This document shows positions 35,805 to 44,898 of a stretch of DNA of 64,000 nucleotides, piece by piece; position 1 is the first letter of the stretch; the number at the start of each line of letters is the position of its first letter. A program made the translations under genes and the position numbers. Below the pieces are notes generated by a model, which worked only from the letters and a program-made list of their open reading frames with translations, searched no databases and was not told the origin of the DNA. This DNA comes from Dongia deserti (GTDB lineage Bacteria > Pseudomonadota > Alphaproteobacteria > Dongiales > Dongiaceae): NCBI RefSeq assembly GCF_003574735.1, contig NZ_QORW01000018.1:1-64000 (forward strand), given 5' to 3'.

Positions 35805-35820
35805 TTAAGGCCGGGTTAAC
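35805..35820 (+). promoter_or_regulatory. CtrA-box-like site
   Basis: TTAA, seven bases (GGCCGGG), TTAAC: the full alphaproteobacterial CtrA recognition pattern, continuing as TTAACCAT. It lies 44 bases upstream of the start of the PAS-like membrane protein gene, where CtrA usually activates or represses. Confidence 0.6.
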
Positions 35821-35863
35821 CATCTGCCGCGACAATTCCTGATCCATTGCAGTTGGGGTCTGC

Positions 35864-36748
35864 ATGACTCAGGTTTGGGACGTTTCCGTCCTGGTTGACG
35901 GTGTAGGGCGCATCCTCGAGGTGCGGGGCCAGGCGAATCTGCATCTGGGGCAGGACGGCAAGGGCTTGATCGGCCAGTCCATCATCAACTTCGTCGATGA
36001 TTCGGACGTCGAGCACTTCCAGGGCTTCTTCAAGAAGCTGCGCCCGGTCATCGCGGCGCCGCGCTGCGTCGTCCATCTGAAGACGCCCGCCTTTGGCATC
36101 CGCTCCTATGTCATGCAGGCGGAGCCGGGCAATCAGCTCGAGACCTACTGGCTGATGTTCGCCGCCGCCGGGCCGGGCATGTCGGCGACCGCCATCAAGG
36201 ATGCCCAGTTGCCGGCGACCTTTGCCGATGACTCGCGCATGCTGCGGCTCATCGAAATGGCGGCGTCTGAATCCGATTCCACCCTGGATCTGACGGTCAT
36301 CGCGATCGCGGCCCTGCGCGACCGTCGCAAGCGCGGCCAACTGCAGGGCAAGAACATCGAGCTGCTGGAAGCCGAGCTCGAGCAGGCGATCCTCGATGTG
36401 TCGAAGGAAGGCACCGCATCCAAGACCGGCGCCGGCGAGTTCAGCGTCCTGCATAGCCATCAGCAGTCGGTCCACGAGATTGAATCCAATCTCCGCGATG
36501 TTGCGGGCCGGTTCGGCGTCGGGAAAGAGGAACTCGGCTTCCACGCCACCACGGTGAAGATCGAGGCCGGCAGCACGCCGTCGGCGATCCGCGAAAAGAT
36601 CGCCTTTGCCTACAATTCGGTCCGTGAGGACCTCGACGAGTTCGACAGCACCGCGACGCCCGTCGACATGATGAAGGTGCTCGCCTTCTGCGTCGTCGCC
36701 CTCGCGATCGGCGGCATCGTCGGAGCCGTGCTGGCTTACATGCCCTGA
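35864..36748 (+). CDS. PAS-like, tail-anchored membrane protein of unknown function
   Basis: 294 residues. Residues about 5-110 (VWDVSVLVDGVGRILEVRGQ then GKGLIGQSIINFVDDSDVEHFQGFF) read like a PAS-type fold with the phrase expected of a signal-input domain. The middle (about 130-250) is charged and helical. The only membrane segment is at the C-terminus (VLAFCVVALAIGGIVGAVLAYMP), so the protein is probably anchored by its tail with the rest in the cytoplasm. No catalytic output domain is present. A CtrA-type box precedes it. The 3' end overlaps the convergent LysR gene by 13 bases. Function unknown. Confidence 0.6.
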   Translation: MTQVWDVSVLVDGVGRILEVRGQANLHLGQDGKGLIGQSIINFVDDSDVEHFQGFFKKLRPVIAAPRCVVHLKTPAFGIRSYVMQAEPGNQLETYWLMFAAAGPGMSATAIKDAQLPATFADDSRMLRLIEMAASESDSTLDLTVIAIAALRDRRKRGQLQGKNIELLEAELEQAILDVSKEGTASKTGAGEFSVLHSHQQSVHEIESNLRDVAGRFGVGKEELGFHATTVKIEAGSTPSAIREKIAFAYNSVREDLDEFDSTATPVDMMKVLAFCVVALAIGGIVGAVLAYMP

Positions 36749-37635
36749 GGCCGTCGCGCGCGCTTCTGCGCCATGGACAGTAGCCAGTCCTTGAAAATGC
36801 CAGCCGGCGATCGCGGCGCGAGTCCAGGCGGATGAACCAGATAGACGTTGTCCGTCGTTTTCAGTCGCAGCTTGAACGGTGCCACCAATCTCTTCTCGCG
36901 GAGTAGGTCTTCCGCGAAGCTCGTTCGACCGAGCGCAACGCCGTGACCGAGAGCCGCCATTTCCAGTGACAGCAGCACCGAATCGAATTCGATGTCGCGC
37001 TCGCTCGCGTGCCGCTCGATGCCGGCCATCTCGAGCCAATCGCTCCAGCCCTGAGCAAAGCCGATCGTGTGCAGCAACGGAACGGTGAGGAGGTCCGGTG
37101 GCTTACGGGCGCGCAGGATGCTAGGGCTGCAGACTGGAAACAGCTCATCTTCGGTGAGCTGAAAACACGCCATGCCCTGAATCGGCGCCGATCCAAGGCG
37201 GATATCGATCTCGACATTGGGATCGAGCGGCTCTCCTGCCCAGATCGATGCCGCGATGCGCAGCGGAATTTCTGGATACCTGGTTGAGAAATCCGCGAGT
37301 CGCGGCAGCAGCCAATGCCGCGCGAATCCGGCCGCAACCCGTATGACGAGGCGGCCGCCCTTGCGGTCGCCGAACAATTCAAGCAACGCCGCATCCAAGC
37401 GCTCGAAGGACTCTCGGCAGACCGGCACCAGCGCCTCGCCCGCCCCGGTTAGGCGAAGCCCGCGCGGCAACCTCTGGAACAAGGCACGCCCGAGTCGATG
37501 CTCCAACAAGCGGACCTGCTGGCTGACCGCAGAGGGCGTTACGCGCAGTTCTTCCGCCGCGGCGGAGAAGCTGAGATGCCGCGCCGCCACCTCGAACACG
37601 CGCAGCCAGCCGACCGGGGTCTTTGAGCCGCCCAT
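36736..37635 (-). CDS. LysR family transcriptional regulator, GcvA-like
   Basis: 299 residues. The DNA-binding helix-turn-helix is LSFSAAAEELRVTPSAVSQQVRLLEHRLGRALF (broken as LSFSAAAEELRV and TPSAVSQQVRLLEH), very similar to GcvA-type LysR proteins. Residues about 95-290 form the effector domain. It is divergent from the gamma-butyrobetaine-hydroxylase-like gene and probably regulates it through the dyad at 37670. Confidence 0.9.
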   Translation of the reverse strand: MGGSKTPVGWLRVFEVAARHLSFSAAAEELRVTPSAVSQQVRLLEHRLGRALFQRLPRGLRLTGAGEALVPVCRESFERLDAALLELFGDRKGGRLVIRVAAGFARHWLLPRLADFSTRYPEIPLRIAASIWAGEPLDPNVEIDIRLGSAPIQGMACFQLTEDELFPVCSPSILRARKPPDLLTVPLLHTIGFAQGWSDWLEMAGIERHASERDIEFDSVLLSLEMAALGHGVALGRTSFAEDLLREKRLVAPFKLRLKTTDNVYLVHPPGLAPRSPAGIFKDWLLSMAQKRARRPQGM

Positions 37636-37669
37636 GAAGCGAGCTTAAAGAAAAACTTAAAGCAAGACT

Positions 37670-37686
37670 ACAAACTTGTCGTTTGT
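37670..37686. promoter_or_regulatory. Candidate LysR operator dyad
   Basis: ACAAAC, five bases, GTTTGT: perfect 6-bp arms in the 105-bp gap between the divergent lysR and dioxygenase genes. A direct repeat CTTAAAG lies 10-25 bases to the left, next to the lysR start. LysR proteins often use one symmetrical recall site plus a weaker second site. Confidence 0.45.
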
Positions 37687-37740
37687 CGCTTCCTTGCGGC
37701 TTTGCTCACCATCCTGCGTAAAGGTGGCCCGGAGGAATCG

Positions 37741-38940
37741 ATGCTGAGCGCAGCGCCGACGAACAAGGCGTCGGGAACGATCGACATGCTGGATCTGGCG
37801 GCTGACCGAACCGACCGGCGGATCATTCAAGTCAGTCACTCTCCAGACGAGCTGCTCCTCACCTGGGACGACGGCCGGTTCAGCCGCTTCCATGCCCTCT
37901 GGCTGCGCGACAATTGCCCTTGTCCGAGCTGCCGCCATCCACAGGCGCTGGAGCGCACCTATAAATTCATCGACCACCCGGCGGCAAAGATCGCTACGGC
38001 AAGCCTTGGTGCTTCCGGCGAGCTCTCGGTCGAATTCGCTTCGACGGAGGGACGGCACGCCAGCAGTTTCTCTACGGGCTGGCTGCACAGACACTGCTAT
38101 TCAGAGGCCGCGCGCTATGAACGCGTGAAAAGGCCAAGGTTGTGGGACAGGGCCGCCAGCTGCGACTTACCGGTGGTCGACTTCGCCGATTATATGAACA
38201 CCGACCACGGTCTGCGCGCGTGGCTCGAAGCCCTATGCAGCTGGGGCATCGTGCTGATGCGCAACGCGCCGGCGGAGCCCGGCAAACTGCTGGAGATCGG
38301 CCGGCGGGTCGGGCCAATCCGCGCCACCAATTTCGGCGAGTACTACGACGTCGTGTCCATGCCCAATCCGAACGCCAGCGCCTACACCGCGATGGAGTTG
38401 GAGCTGCACACCGATCTGGCCAATTGGCGCTGGCCGCCGGACTACCAATTGCTGTTCTGTGTGCGCAACGATGCGGTTGGCGGTGGCTCGATCTTGGCGG
38501 ACGGCTTCCGCGTCGCGGAGGATCTGCGGCGCGACGATCCAGAGTCTTTCGATCTTCTGTCGCGCTATCCCGTCGAGTTCCGATTCCATGACGAGAGCTG
38601 CGATATCTCCGCAAGCGCGCCGACCATCGGCCTCGATGGTGACGGCCGGCTGCGCAGCGTCCGCTTCAATAACTGGCTTCGCAGCACTTTGGATGTGCCA
38701 GCGGACGTGGTGGCGCCGCTTTATCGTGCCCTGGGCCGTTTCTGGGAGCGGCTGCGGGACCCGTCTTATCATCTGACCATCCGCCTCCGGGCCGGTGAGA
38801 TGCTGGCCTACAGCAATCATCGCGTGCTGCACGGCAGGGAGAGCTTCGACCCCTCGACTGGCGGCCGCCATCTACAAGGCTGCTACATCACCCATGACGA
38901 TGTGATGAGCCGGTTGCGCTCAATGGATCGCCGCTCTTAG
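37741..38940 (+). CDS. Gamma-butyrobetaine hydroxylase-like Fe(II)/2-oxoglutarate dioxygenase
   Basis: About 399 residues. The N-terminal DUF971-type domain carries the zinc-site cysteines C59, C61 and C64 in LRDNCPCPSC. The C-terminal TauD domain has the iron ligands H223-T-D225 (ELHTDL) and distal H364 (VLHGRESF), plus the Arg needed for 2-oxoglutarate. This layout is that of gamma-butyrobetaine dioxygenase/trimethyllysine dioxygenase, enzymes of carnitine synthesis or use. ATG 37741 follows GGAGG by 5 bases. Divergent from a LysR gene; its substrate is probably a quaternary amine, in keeping with other betaine genes in the window. Confidence 0.85.
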   Translation: MLSAAPTNKASGTIDMLDLAADRTDRRIIQVSHSPDELLLTWDDGRFSRFHALWLRDNCPCPSCRHPQALERTYKFIDHPAAKIATASLGASGELSVEFASTEGRHASSFSTGWLHRHCYSEAARYERVKRPRLWDRAASCDLPVVDFADYMNTDHGLRAWLEALCSWGIVLMRNAPAEPGKLLEIGRRVGPIRATNFGEYYDVVSMPNPNASAYTAMELELHTDLANWRWPPDYQLLFCVRNDAVGGGSILADGFRVAEDLRRDDPESFDLLSRYPVEFRFHDESCDISASAPTIGLDGDGRLRSVRFNNWLRSTLDVPADVVAPLYRALGRFWERLRDPSYHLTIRLRAGEMLAYSNHRVLHGRESFDPSTGGRHLQGCYITHDDVMSRLRSMDRRS

Positions 38941-39455
38941 GCCCCGACGCACGGGCTGAGCGAGCCGATCGGCAGCGCGGCGTCGTTGCCCATCGCCGTC
39001 TTCAGGCTGAACGAGGCGAGATAGGAGAAGCCTGCATCGGCGATCGCCACGAACTGGATCTGTCCGCCCGGCCGGCGATAGAGCACGAAGCAGTTCGGCG
39101 CGTTGTTGTGATAGTTGGGATAGGCGTAGCAGACTTGTCCCTGCTCCATCCACCACTTGCCGGGATAGGTGCAGCCCTTTTCCCAATAGGCCGTCCTGCC
39201 GTCAGGCAGGTGATATTCGATCCAGTTCTCGCCATCGACATAACGGCCATAGATGGTGAGGTCGTCCAGGATCTTCTTGATCTCGTCCGGATCGAACACG
39301 GCGACAGCGTCCGGCGCCACGTCGGCCGGCACCTCAGTGCCAAGACCTTCCGGGCCTTCAGCGTTGTCCGCCAGCGACAGCGCCGGCGCCATTCCGAGCG
39401 TCCCCAGCCAAAGCGCAAGGGCCAACCTGAGATTTCGATGAAGCGCGGTCGTCAT
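38937..39455 (-). CDS. Exported protein, paralogue of the adjacent gene
   Basis: 172 residues with a signal peptide (LALALWLGTLGMAPALSLA). The mature domain contains YGRYVDGENWIEYHLPDGR, then EKGCTYPGKWWMEQGQVCY and YPNYHNNAPNCFVLYRR. The Cys/Trp/Gly/Tyr spacing is shared with the next gene (G-C-x4-P-G-x-W, then C-Y-x-Y-P and C-F-V-x-Y). No named family recognised. Its 3' end overlaps the dioxygenase gene by 4 bases. Confidence 0.65.
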   Translation of the reverse strand: MTTALHRNLRLALALWLGTLGMAPALSLADNAEGPEGLGTEVPADVAPDAVAVFDPDEIKKILDDLTIYGRYVDGENWIEYHLPDGRTAYWEKGCTYPGKWWMEQGQVCYAYPNYHNNAPNCFVLYRRPGGQIQFVAIADAGFSYLASFSLKTAMGNDAALPIGSLSPCVGA

Positions 39456-39534
39456 GGAGTGCCTGGAGCTATATGTGTCGTGTCGAACAATTCTATCGGC
39501 GGATTGTGGCGATGTCAGGATCAAAGCCCATTGT

Positions 39535-40032
39535 TCACACCGCCGGATCGCCGCAGTTGGGCGCGCCGTCCAGCGGCAGATGATCGGGATTGCCCTCCGC
39601 CAGTTCGACTCCGTTGCTGATCAGCCACTGCTCGCCGGTCGCGGGATCCAGCCAGACGAAATGCGTCAGCTGCTCGGATTGATACACCACGAAACATTGT
39701 GGCCGCCCGTTGTCCCAGGTCGGGTAGACGTAACAGATCGCGCTGCCGCTGACCCGCCAAGTACCGGGATGCAGGCAGCCGTCGAACTCCCAGACTGTAC
39801 GGCCGTCCGCCGCGCTGTATTCGCGCCACTTCGTACCTTCCGGCAGATAGACGCCGCGGACGGTGTGGTCCGCGAATAAGGCGGTGAGCGCGGCCGGGTC
39901 GGTCACCAGTTTGGCATCGACCGGCAGCGGCACCCACGGGTCCCGGACGCCGCGCGCTTCGGCCGCCACGCCCGGCAGCGTCGCGCAGAACAGCACCGCC
40001 AGCAGCCAAATCCCACGTCCGATTCGCTTCAT
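39535..40032 (-). CDS. Exported protein, paralogue of the adjacent gene
   Basis: 165 residues with a signal peptide (MKRIGRGIWLLAVLFCATLPGVAA). The mature domain carries VRGVYLPEGTKWREYSAADGR, then FDGCLHPGTWRVSGSAICY, YPTWDNGRPQCFVVYQ. The pattern matches the neighbouring protein closely enough to indicate tandem duplication with divergence. ATG 40032 preferred because it gives a clean signal peptide. Function unknown; likely a periplasmic or surface protein. Divergent from lrp. Confidence 0.65.
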   Translation of the reverse strand: MKRIGRGIWLLAVLFCATLPGVAAEARGVRDPWVPLPVDAKLVTDPAALTALFADHTVRGVYLPEGTKWREYSAADGRTVWEFDGCLHPGTWRVSGSAICYVYPTWDNGRPQCFVVYQSEQLTHFVWLDPATGEQWLISNGVELAEGNPDHLPLDGAPNCGDPAV

Positions 40033-40094
40033 GAGGCCACACATCCTGATCCCAGGCGGATTGTGTCGCCTCCCGCCCGTCACGGCAACCGTCC

Positions 40095-40123
40095 TTGACA
40101 CCGACGCGCTCCCCGAATAGAAC
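40095..40123 (+). promoter_or_regulatory. Promoter of lrp-lysE unit
   Basis: Perfect TTGACA (40095-40100), 17-base spacer, TAGAAC (40118-40123), placing transcription start about 30 bases before the Lrp ATG. Confidence 0.55.
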
Positions 40124-40160
40124 GCGGTAAAATAAGCTATAAGCCGAATAGTTTTTGGCA

Positions 40161-40631
40161 ATGGACGATATTGACAGGATTATTATAGATCGGCTGCAGG
40201 AAGACGGGGCGCTGACCTACGCGGAGATCGGCGCCGCCGCCGGCCTTTCACCCTCCGCCGTCAATGACCGGCTGAAGCGCTTGCGGGCGGAAGGCGTGAT
40301 CCGCCGTATGACCGCCGAAATCGACCCGGCGGCGATCGGCCTCGGCCTGCTCGCCTTTGTCCTGGTCGCGGTCAACGAGCCGGAGAGCGAGGTCCGGTTT
40401 CGAGAGGCCATGAAGGCCACGCCGGAGGTGCTGGAATGTCACCATCTGACCGGGGATTTCTCCTATCTGCTGAAGCTGCGGCTGCGCGACACTGCGCACC
40501 TTGAACATTTCCTGATGGATCGGCTAAAGCCGCTTTCCGGGATTGTCCGCACTCACACGCTGATCGCGCTTTCCTCGGTAAAGGAGACCCACATCTTGTC
40601 CGCCTCGTTGTCCGGCGCCGTGCATGCTTGA
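40161..40631 (+). CDS. Lrp/AsnC family transcriptional regulator
   Basis: 156 residues. The winged helix-turn-helix occupies residues about 3-60 (IIIDRLQEDGALTYAEIGAA then LSPSAVNDRLKRLRAEGVI). The C-terminal RAM domain (about 65-150) has the ligand-binding GDFSYLLKLRLRD element. Such proteins sense an amino acid and control its export or breakdown. It overlaps the LysE-type exporter gene by 8 bases, so the two are co-translated, and Lrp probably senses the exported amino acid. Start ATG at 40161. Confidence 0.9.
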   Translation: MDDIDRIIIDRLQEDGALTYAEIGAAAGLSPSAVNDRLKRLRAEGVIRRMTAEIDPAAIGLGLLAFVLVAVNEPESEVRFREAMKATPEVLECHHLTGDFSYLLKLRLRDTAHLEHFLMDRLKPLSGIVRTHTLIALSSVKETHILSASLSGAVHA

Positions 40632-41301
40632 TCTGTTGCTGTCGCAGGCCTGGGTGATGGCGGAGGGCGGGGGCATCGGCTTCCTGGTCGCCGCCGCGAT
40701 CGGGCCGATCGCCATGCTGTGCATCCGCACGACGCTGGAGCGCGGGCGCCTTGCCGGCATTGCCGCCGGGATGGGAGTTGCGGTCGCAGACACCGTCTTT
40801 GCCGCCATCGGCGCTTACGGCATCAGCGTCGTCGGCAGGGTGTTGGCCGCCGGCGAATCCTGGCTCAAGCTGGCAGGCGGCCTGTTGCTGATCACGTTCG
40901 GCATCTATCTCGCCCGTAAGCGGCCGAACTCAGCCGCCGAGGACAACCGCGAAGTTCCGAAGAGCCTGCACGCCGACTTCGCCATGACCCTTGTCCTGAC
41001 CCTCACCAACCCGATGACCGTCATTTCCTTCGCAGGGCTGTTCGCGGGCATCTCCGGCCTGCATGGGTTCGCGCTCAATGTCATCCCGGCACTTCTGATC
41101 GGCGTGTTCATTGGATCGATGGTCTGGTGGGTGGTGCTGGCGGTCGTGATCGGGCTCATCCGGCACAAGATCGATTCCGCGACCATGCTCTGGATCAATC
41201 GGGGGTCGGGTGCCGCCATTGTCGCGTTCGGGCTCTATATGCTGGTCGGGCCGGTGCGGGCTTTTGCCGAGCCGCTGGTTGCACAGCTCATGACCCAATG
41301 A
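40624..41301 (+). CDS. LysE family amino-acid exporter
   Basis: 225 residues with about six hydrophobic segments and the LysE/RhtB opening pattern (GFLVAAAIGPIAMLCIRTTLERGRLAGIAAGMGVA, here split as GFLVAAAIGPIAMLC and IRTTLERGRLAG). The Asp/Asn in ALTLTNPMTVISF (here VLTLTNPMTV) is typical. It pumps out an amino acid such as lysine, threonine or homoserine lactone precursors; the exact one is unknown. Overlaps the 3' end of lrp by 8 bases. Confidence 0.88.
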   Translation: MLDLLLSQAWVMAEGGGIGFLVAAAIGPIAMLCIRTTLERGRLAGIAAGMGVAVADTVFAAIGAYGISVVGRVLAAGESWLKLAGGLLLITFGIYLARKRPNSAAEDNREVPKSLHADFAMTLVLTLTNPMTVISFAGLFAGISGLHGFALNVIPALLIGVFIGSMVWWVVLAVVIGLIRHKIDSATMLWINRGSGAAIVAFGLYMLVGPVRAFAEPLVAQLMTQ

Positions 41302-41371
41302 TAGGGTCCCGCCCGCTTCGCCGGGCCTGATCAAGCCAAGGCCAAGTCAACCCCGAAAAAGCTGGAATACC

Positions 41372-41659
41372 ATGTCGTTAGACAGCAAAACCGTTGCTCA
41401 CATCGCCATGCTGGCACGCATCAAGGTGCCGGAGGCGGAGCTTGCCGCCCTCGCCAAGGAGCTCTCCGGGATCATGACCTGGATCGAGCAACTGAACGAG
41501 GTCGACACGACGGGGGTCGAGCCGATGACCGGGGTGCTGCACCGCAACCTGCCGCAGCGCGAGGACAAGATCACGGACGGCGGCTATCCCGACAAGATCC
41601 TGATGAATGCGCCCGATGCCGCACATGGCTTCTTCACCGTGCCGAAGGTGGTCGAATGA
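41372..41659 (+). CDS. gatC: Asp-tRNA(Asn)/Glu-tRNA(Gln) amidotransferase subunit C
   Basis: 95 residues. Matches Gat[21 protein letters not shown] then [16 protein letters not shown], with the late [19 protein letters not shown] segment and [10 protein letters not shown] end. GatC stabilises the GatA-GatB complex. Overlaps gatA by 4 bases (ATGA). First of a gatCAB unit. Confidence 0.95.
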   Translation: MSLDSKTVAHIAMLARIKVPEAELAALAKELSGIMTWIEQLNEVDTTGVEPMTGVLHRNLPQREDKITDGGYPDKILMNAPDAAHGFFTVPKVVE

Positions 41660-43131
41660 GCAGCGAGCTGAACAATCTGACGATCGCCGGCGCCCTTGAG
41701 GGTCTTGCGAAGAAGGACTTCAGCGCAGTCGAGCTCGCGCAGGCGCACCTGAGGGCGATGGAGAAGCATCGCGACCTCAACGCCTACATCGTGGAGACTC
41801 CCGAGAAGGCGCTGAGCATGGCGAAGGCCTCCGACGAGCGCCGCGCCAAGCGCGAGAAGCTCGGCGCGCTCGATGGCATTTCGCTCGCCATCAAGGACCT
41901 GTTCTGCACCGACGGCGTACAGACCACCGCGGGCTCGCACATCCTGGAAGGTTTCAAGCCGCCTTATGAATCGACCGTGACCGCCAATTTGTGGAAGGCG
42001 GGCGCCGTGATGCTGGGCAAGGTGAACATGGACGAGTTCGCCATGGGCTCCAGCAATCTCACCTCCTATTTCGGCGGCGTCGGCAATCCCTGGCGAAGGA
42101 GAGGCGACAACAAGCGCCTGGTGCCGGGCGGCTCCTCCGGCGGCTCTGCCTCTGCGGTGTCCGCGCGCATGGCGCTGGGTGCGACGGCGACCGATACCGG
42201 CGGCTCGATCCGTCAGCCGGCTGCCTTCACCGGCACGGTCGGCATCAAACCGACCTATGGCCGCTGCTCGCGCTGGGGCATCGTCGCGTTTGCCTCGTCG
42301 CTCGATCAGGCCGGGCCGATGGCGCGCAGCGTCAAGGATTGCGCCATCATGCTGGGCGCAATGGCCGGCCACGATCCCAAGGATTCCACCTCCGTCGACC
42401 TCCCGGTGTCGGATTACACCAAGGCGCTGACCGGCGATGTGCGCGGCCTGCGCGTCGGCATCCCGAAGGAATATCGCCTCGATGGCATGTCGCCGGAGAT
42501 CGAGAAGCTCTGGCACGAAGGCGCCGAGTGGCTGAAGAAGGCCGGCGCGGAGATCAAGGAGGTCTCCCTCCCGCATACCAAATACGCGCTGCCGACTTAC
42601 TACATCATCGCGCCCGCCGAGGCCTCGTCCAATCTCGCACGATATGACGGTGTGCGCTTCGGCTTGCGCGTGCCGGGTGAGAGCCTGGATGACATGTACG
42701 AGAAGACGCGTGCCGAAGGCTTCGGCAAGGAAGTGCGTCGGCGCATCATGATCGGCACTTACGTGCTGTCGGCCGGCTATTACGACGCGTACTATCTGAA
42801 AGCGCAGCGCCTGCGCAGCTTGATCGCGCGCGACTTCGACATCGCGTTCAAGGATGTGGATGTGATCCTGACGCCGTCGACGCCATCGGCCGCTTTCGCC
42901 GAAGGCGAGAACACCGACGATCCGATCCAGATGTATCTGAACGACGTCTTCACCGTGACGGCAAACCTGGTCGGCCTGCCCGGCATCTCGGTGCCCGGCG
43001 GCCTCGACAGCCAGGGCCTGCCGCTCGGCCTGCAACTGATCGGCCGCGCGTTCGACGAGGAGGCCTTGTTCCGCGTCGGCGGCGTGCTCGAGAGCAGCGC
43101 CAACTTCACCGCCAAGCCGGCAGGATATTGA
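41656..43131 (+). CDS. gatA: Asp-tRNA(Asn)/Glu-tRNA(Gln) amidotransferase subunit A
   Basis: 491 residues of the amidase-signature family. The Ser-cis-Ser-Lys triad lies in the [37 protein letters not shown] region. It releases ammonia from glutamine for GatB. ATGA overlap with gatC; gatB follows after 2 bases. In alphaproteobacteria this complex makes Gln-tRNA(Gln) and often Asn-tRNA(Asn), since glnS or asnS may be lacking. Confidence 0.97.
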   Translation: MSSELNNLTIAGALEGLAKKDFSAVELAQAHLRAMEKHRDLNAYIVETPEKALSMAKASDERRAKREKLGALDGISLAIKDLFCTDGVQTTAGSHILEGFKPPYESTVTANLWKAGAVMLGKVNMDEFAMGSSNLTSYFGGVGNPWRRRGDNKRLVPGGSSGGSASAVSARMALGATATDTGGSIRQPAAFTGTVGIKPTYGRCSRWGIVAFASSLDQAGPMARSVKDCAIMLGAMAGHDPKDSTSVDLPVSDYTKALTGDVRGLRVGIPKEYRLDGMSPEIEKLWHEGAEWLKKAGAEIKEVSLPHTKYALPTYYIIAPAEASSNLARYDGVRFGLRVPGESLDDMYEKTRAEGFGKEVRRRIMIGTYVLSAGYYDAYYLKAQRLRSLIARDFDIAFKDVDVILTPSTPSAAFAEGENTDDPIQMYLNDVFTVTANLVGLPGISVPGGLDSQGLPLGLQLIGRAFDEEALFRVGGVLESSANFTAKPAGY

Positions 43132-43133
43132 TC

Positions 43134-44597
43134 ATGAGCGACGAGAAGAACCTGATCGAAGGCCGCACCGGTATGTGGGAAGTGATCCTGGGGCTGGAAG
43201 TGCACGCCCAGGTGATCTCCGAAGCGAAGTTGTTCTCCGGCGCCTCCACCAAGTTCGGCGCGGACCCCAACACGCAGGTCAGCCTGGTCGACGCCGCATT
43301 CCCGGGCATGCTGCCGGTCATCAACAAATACTGCGTGGAGCAGGCGGTCAGGACCGGCCTCGGCCTCAAGGCGGAGATCAACCTGAAATCCGTGTTCGAC
43401 CGGAAGAACTATTTCTACGCCGATCTGCCCGCCGGCTATCAGATCTCGCAATACAGCCAGCCGATCGTCGGCAAGGGCACGATCGTGCTGGACATGGCGG
43501 GCGGCGTGAAGCGCCATATCGGAATCACGCGCCTGCACCTGGAGCAGGATGCGGGCAAGAGCCTGCACGATCAGCATCCGACCAAGAGCTACATCGATCT
43601 CAACCGCTCCGGCGTCGCGCTGATGGAAATCGTATCGGAGCCGGACCTGCGCTCCTCGGAAGAAGCGGCGGCATATCTTAAGAAGCTGCGCTCCATCCTG
43701 CGCTATCTCGGTACCTGCGACGGCAACATGGAGGAAGGCTCTATGCGCTGCGACGTCAATGTCTCCGTGCGCAAGGTGGGTGATCCGCTCGGCACGCGCT
43801 GCGAGATCAAGAACGTGAACTCGATCCGGTATGTCCAGCAGGCGATCGAGCACGAGGCGCGCCGGCAGATCGAGATTCTCGAAGAAGGAGGCTCCATCCG
43901 GCAGGAGACGCGGCTCTACGATCCGAGCAAGGGCGAGACCCGGTCCATGCGCTCCAAGGAGCAAGCGCATGATTACCGCTACTTCCCCGATCCCGACCTG
44001 CTGCCCCTGGTGCTTGATCCCAATTGGGTCAGCGAGATCAAGGCGACGCTGCCGGAGCTGCCGGATGAGAAGCGTGCGCGCTTCATCAGCCAGTACGGCC
44101 TCAGCGACTACGATGCCGGCGTGCTGTCGGGCGAGAAGGAAATCGCCGAATATTACGAGACCGTGGCCAAAGGCCGCGATCCCAAGCTCGTTGCCAACTG
44201 GGTATCCAGCGAGTTGTTCGGTCAGCTCAACAAGGTCGGCAAATGGATCACCGATTCACCGGTTTCGGCGGATGCGCTGGGCGGGCTGATCGACCTCATC
44301 GCCGACAACACGATCTCCGGCCGCATTGCCAAGGACGTGTTCGCCGCGATGTTTGAGACCGGCAAGCCGGCCAAGCAGATCGTCGAGGAAAAAGGCCTGC
44401 GCCAGGTGACCGATACCGGCGCGATCGATGCCGCGATCGACGAGATCATGGCCAAGAACGCCGACAAGGTCGCCGAATACCGCGGCGGCAAGGACAAGCT
44501 GCTCGGCTTCTTCGTCGGCCAGGTGATGAAGGCGACCGGCGGCAAGGCGAATCCCGCGCTGCTCAACGAACGCCTGAAGGCGAAGCTCGCGGGCTAG
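43134..44597 (+). CDS. gatB: Asp-tRNA(Asn)/Glu-tRNA(Gln) amidotransferase subunit B
   Basis: 487 residues. The kinase-like catalytic cradle shows [20 protein letters not shown] and [13 protein letters not shown]-type (here [13 protein letters not shown]) motifs; the C-terminal YqeY-type tail domain (about residues 330-487) ends [17 protein letters not shown]. It phosphorylates the mischarged Glu/Asp and adds ammonia. The ATG at 43134 is preferred over TTG 43128 because AGGA lies upstream. Confidence 0.97.
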   Translation: MSDEKNLIEGRTGMWEVILGLEVHAQVISEAKLFSGASTKFGADPNTQVSLVDAAFPGMLPVINKYCVEQAVRTGLGLKAEINLKSVFDRKNYFYADLPAGYQISQYSQPIVGKGTIVLDMAGGVKRHIGITRLHLEQDAGKSLHDQHPTKSYIDLNRSGVALMEIVSEPDLRSSEEAAAYLKKLRSILRYLGTCDGNMEEGSMRCDVNVSVRKVGDPLGTRCEIKNVNSIRYVQQAIEHEARRQIEILEEGGSIRQETRLYDPSKGETRSMRSKEQAHDYRYFPDPDLLPLVLDPNWVSEIKATLPELPDEKRARFISQYGLSDYDAGVLSGEKEIAEYYETVAKGRDPKLVANWVSSELFGQLNKVGKWITDSPVSADALGGLIDLIADNTISGRIAKDVFAAMFETGKPAKQIVEEKGLRQVTDTGAIDAAIDEIMAKNADKVAEYRGGKDKLLGFFVGQVMKATGGKANPALLNERLKAKLAG

Positions 44598-44898
44598 GTC
44601 TGTGCGGTCATCGCCCTATACCTCTGCACATCCGTTCGGATAGGCGGCCACTGACCTGCTCGCCTAAAGGAATTCCATCATTTGACGCCAAAAATTGTCG
44701 TGTCTGAACAGACGCAATGAGAATTTTATCTCAGATTGGTTCGCGCTAGGATCTAATAAATCGCACAATTTCAAATACTACTTAAGTATATTCAGTATTC
44801 ATGTTTTATTGACGGGACCAATTTACGGTTTCCCTCAAGGGCGCAGCGTTCGACGCCAGAAATGCCCAATGCTGGCCGAATCGTGAGGGGAATTTTCG
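44598..44898. other. AT-rich intergenic region upstream of chemoreceptor gene
   Basis: 301 bases without a supportable gene. 44680-44830 is strikingly A+T-rich compared with the rest of the window. Short dyads occur (ATCCG-TT-CGGAT near 44630; GTCTG-AA-CAGAC near 44700), but no convincing promoter. No CtrA pattern here (only one TTAA, at 44783). Confidence 0.4.

Noticed and set aside
37645-37660. TTAA repeat near the GcvA-like lysR start as a CtrA box
   Set aside because: Spacing is 8, not 7 bases, so it does not fit the CtrA pattern.
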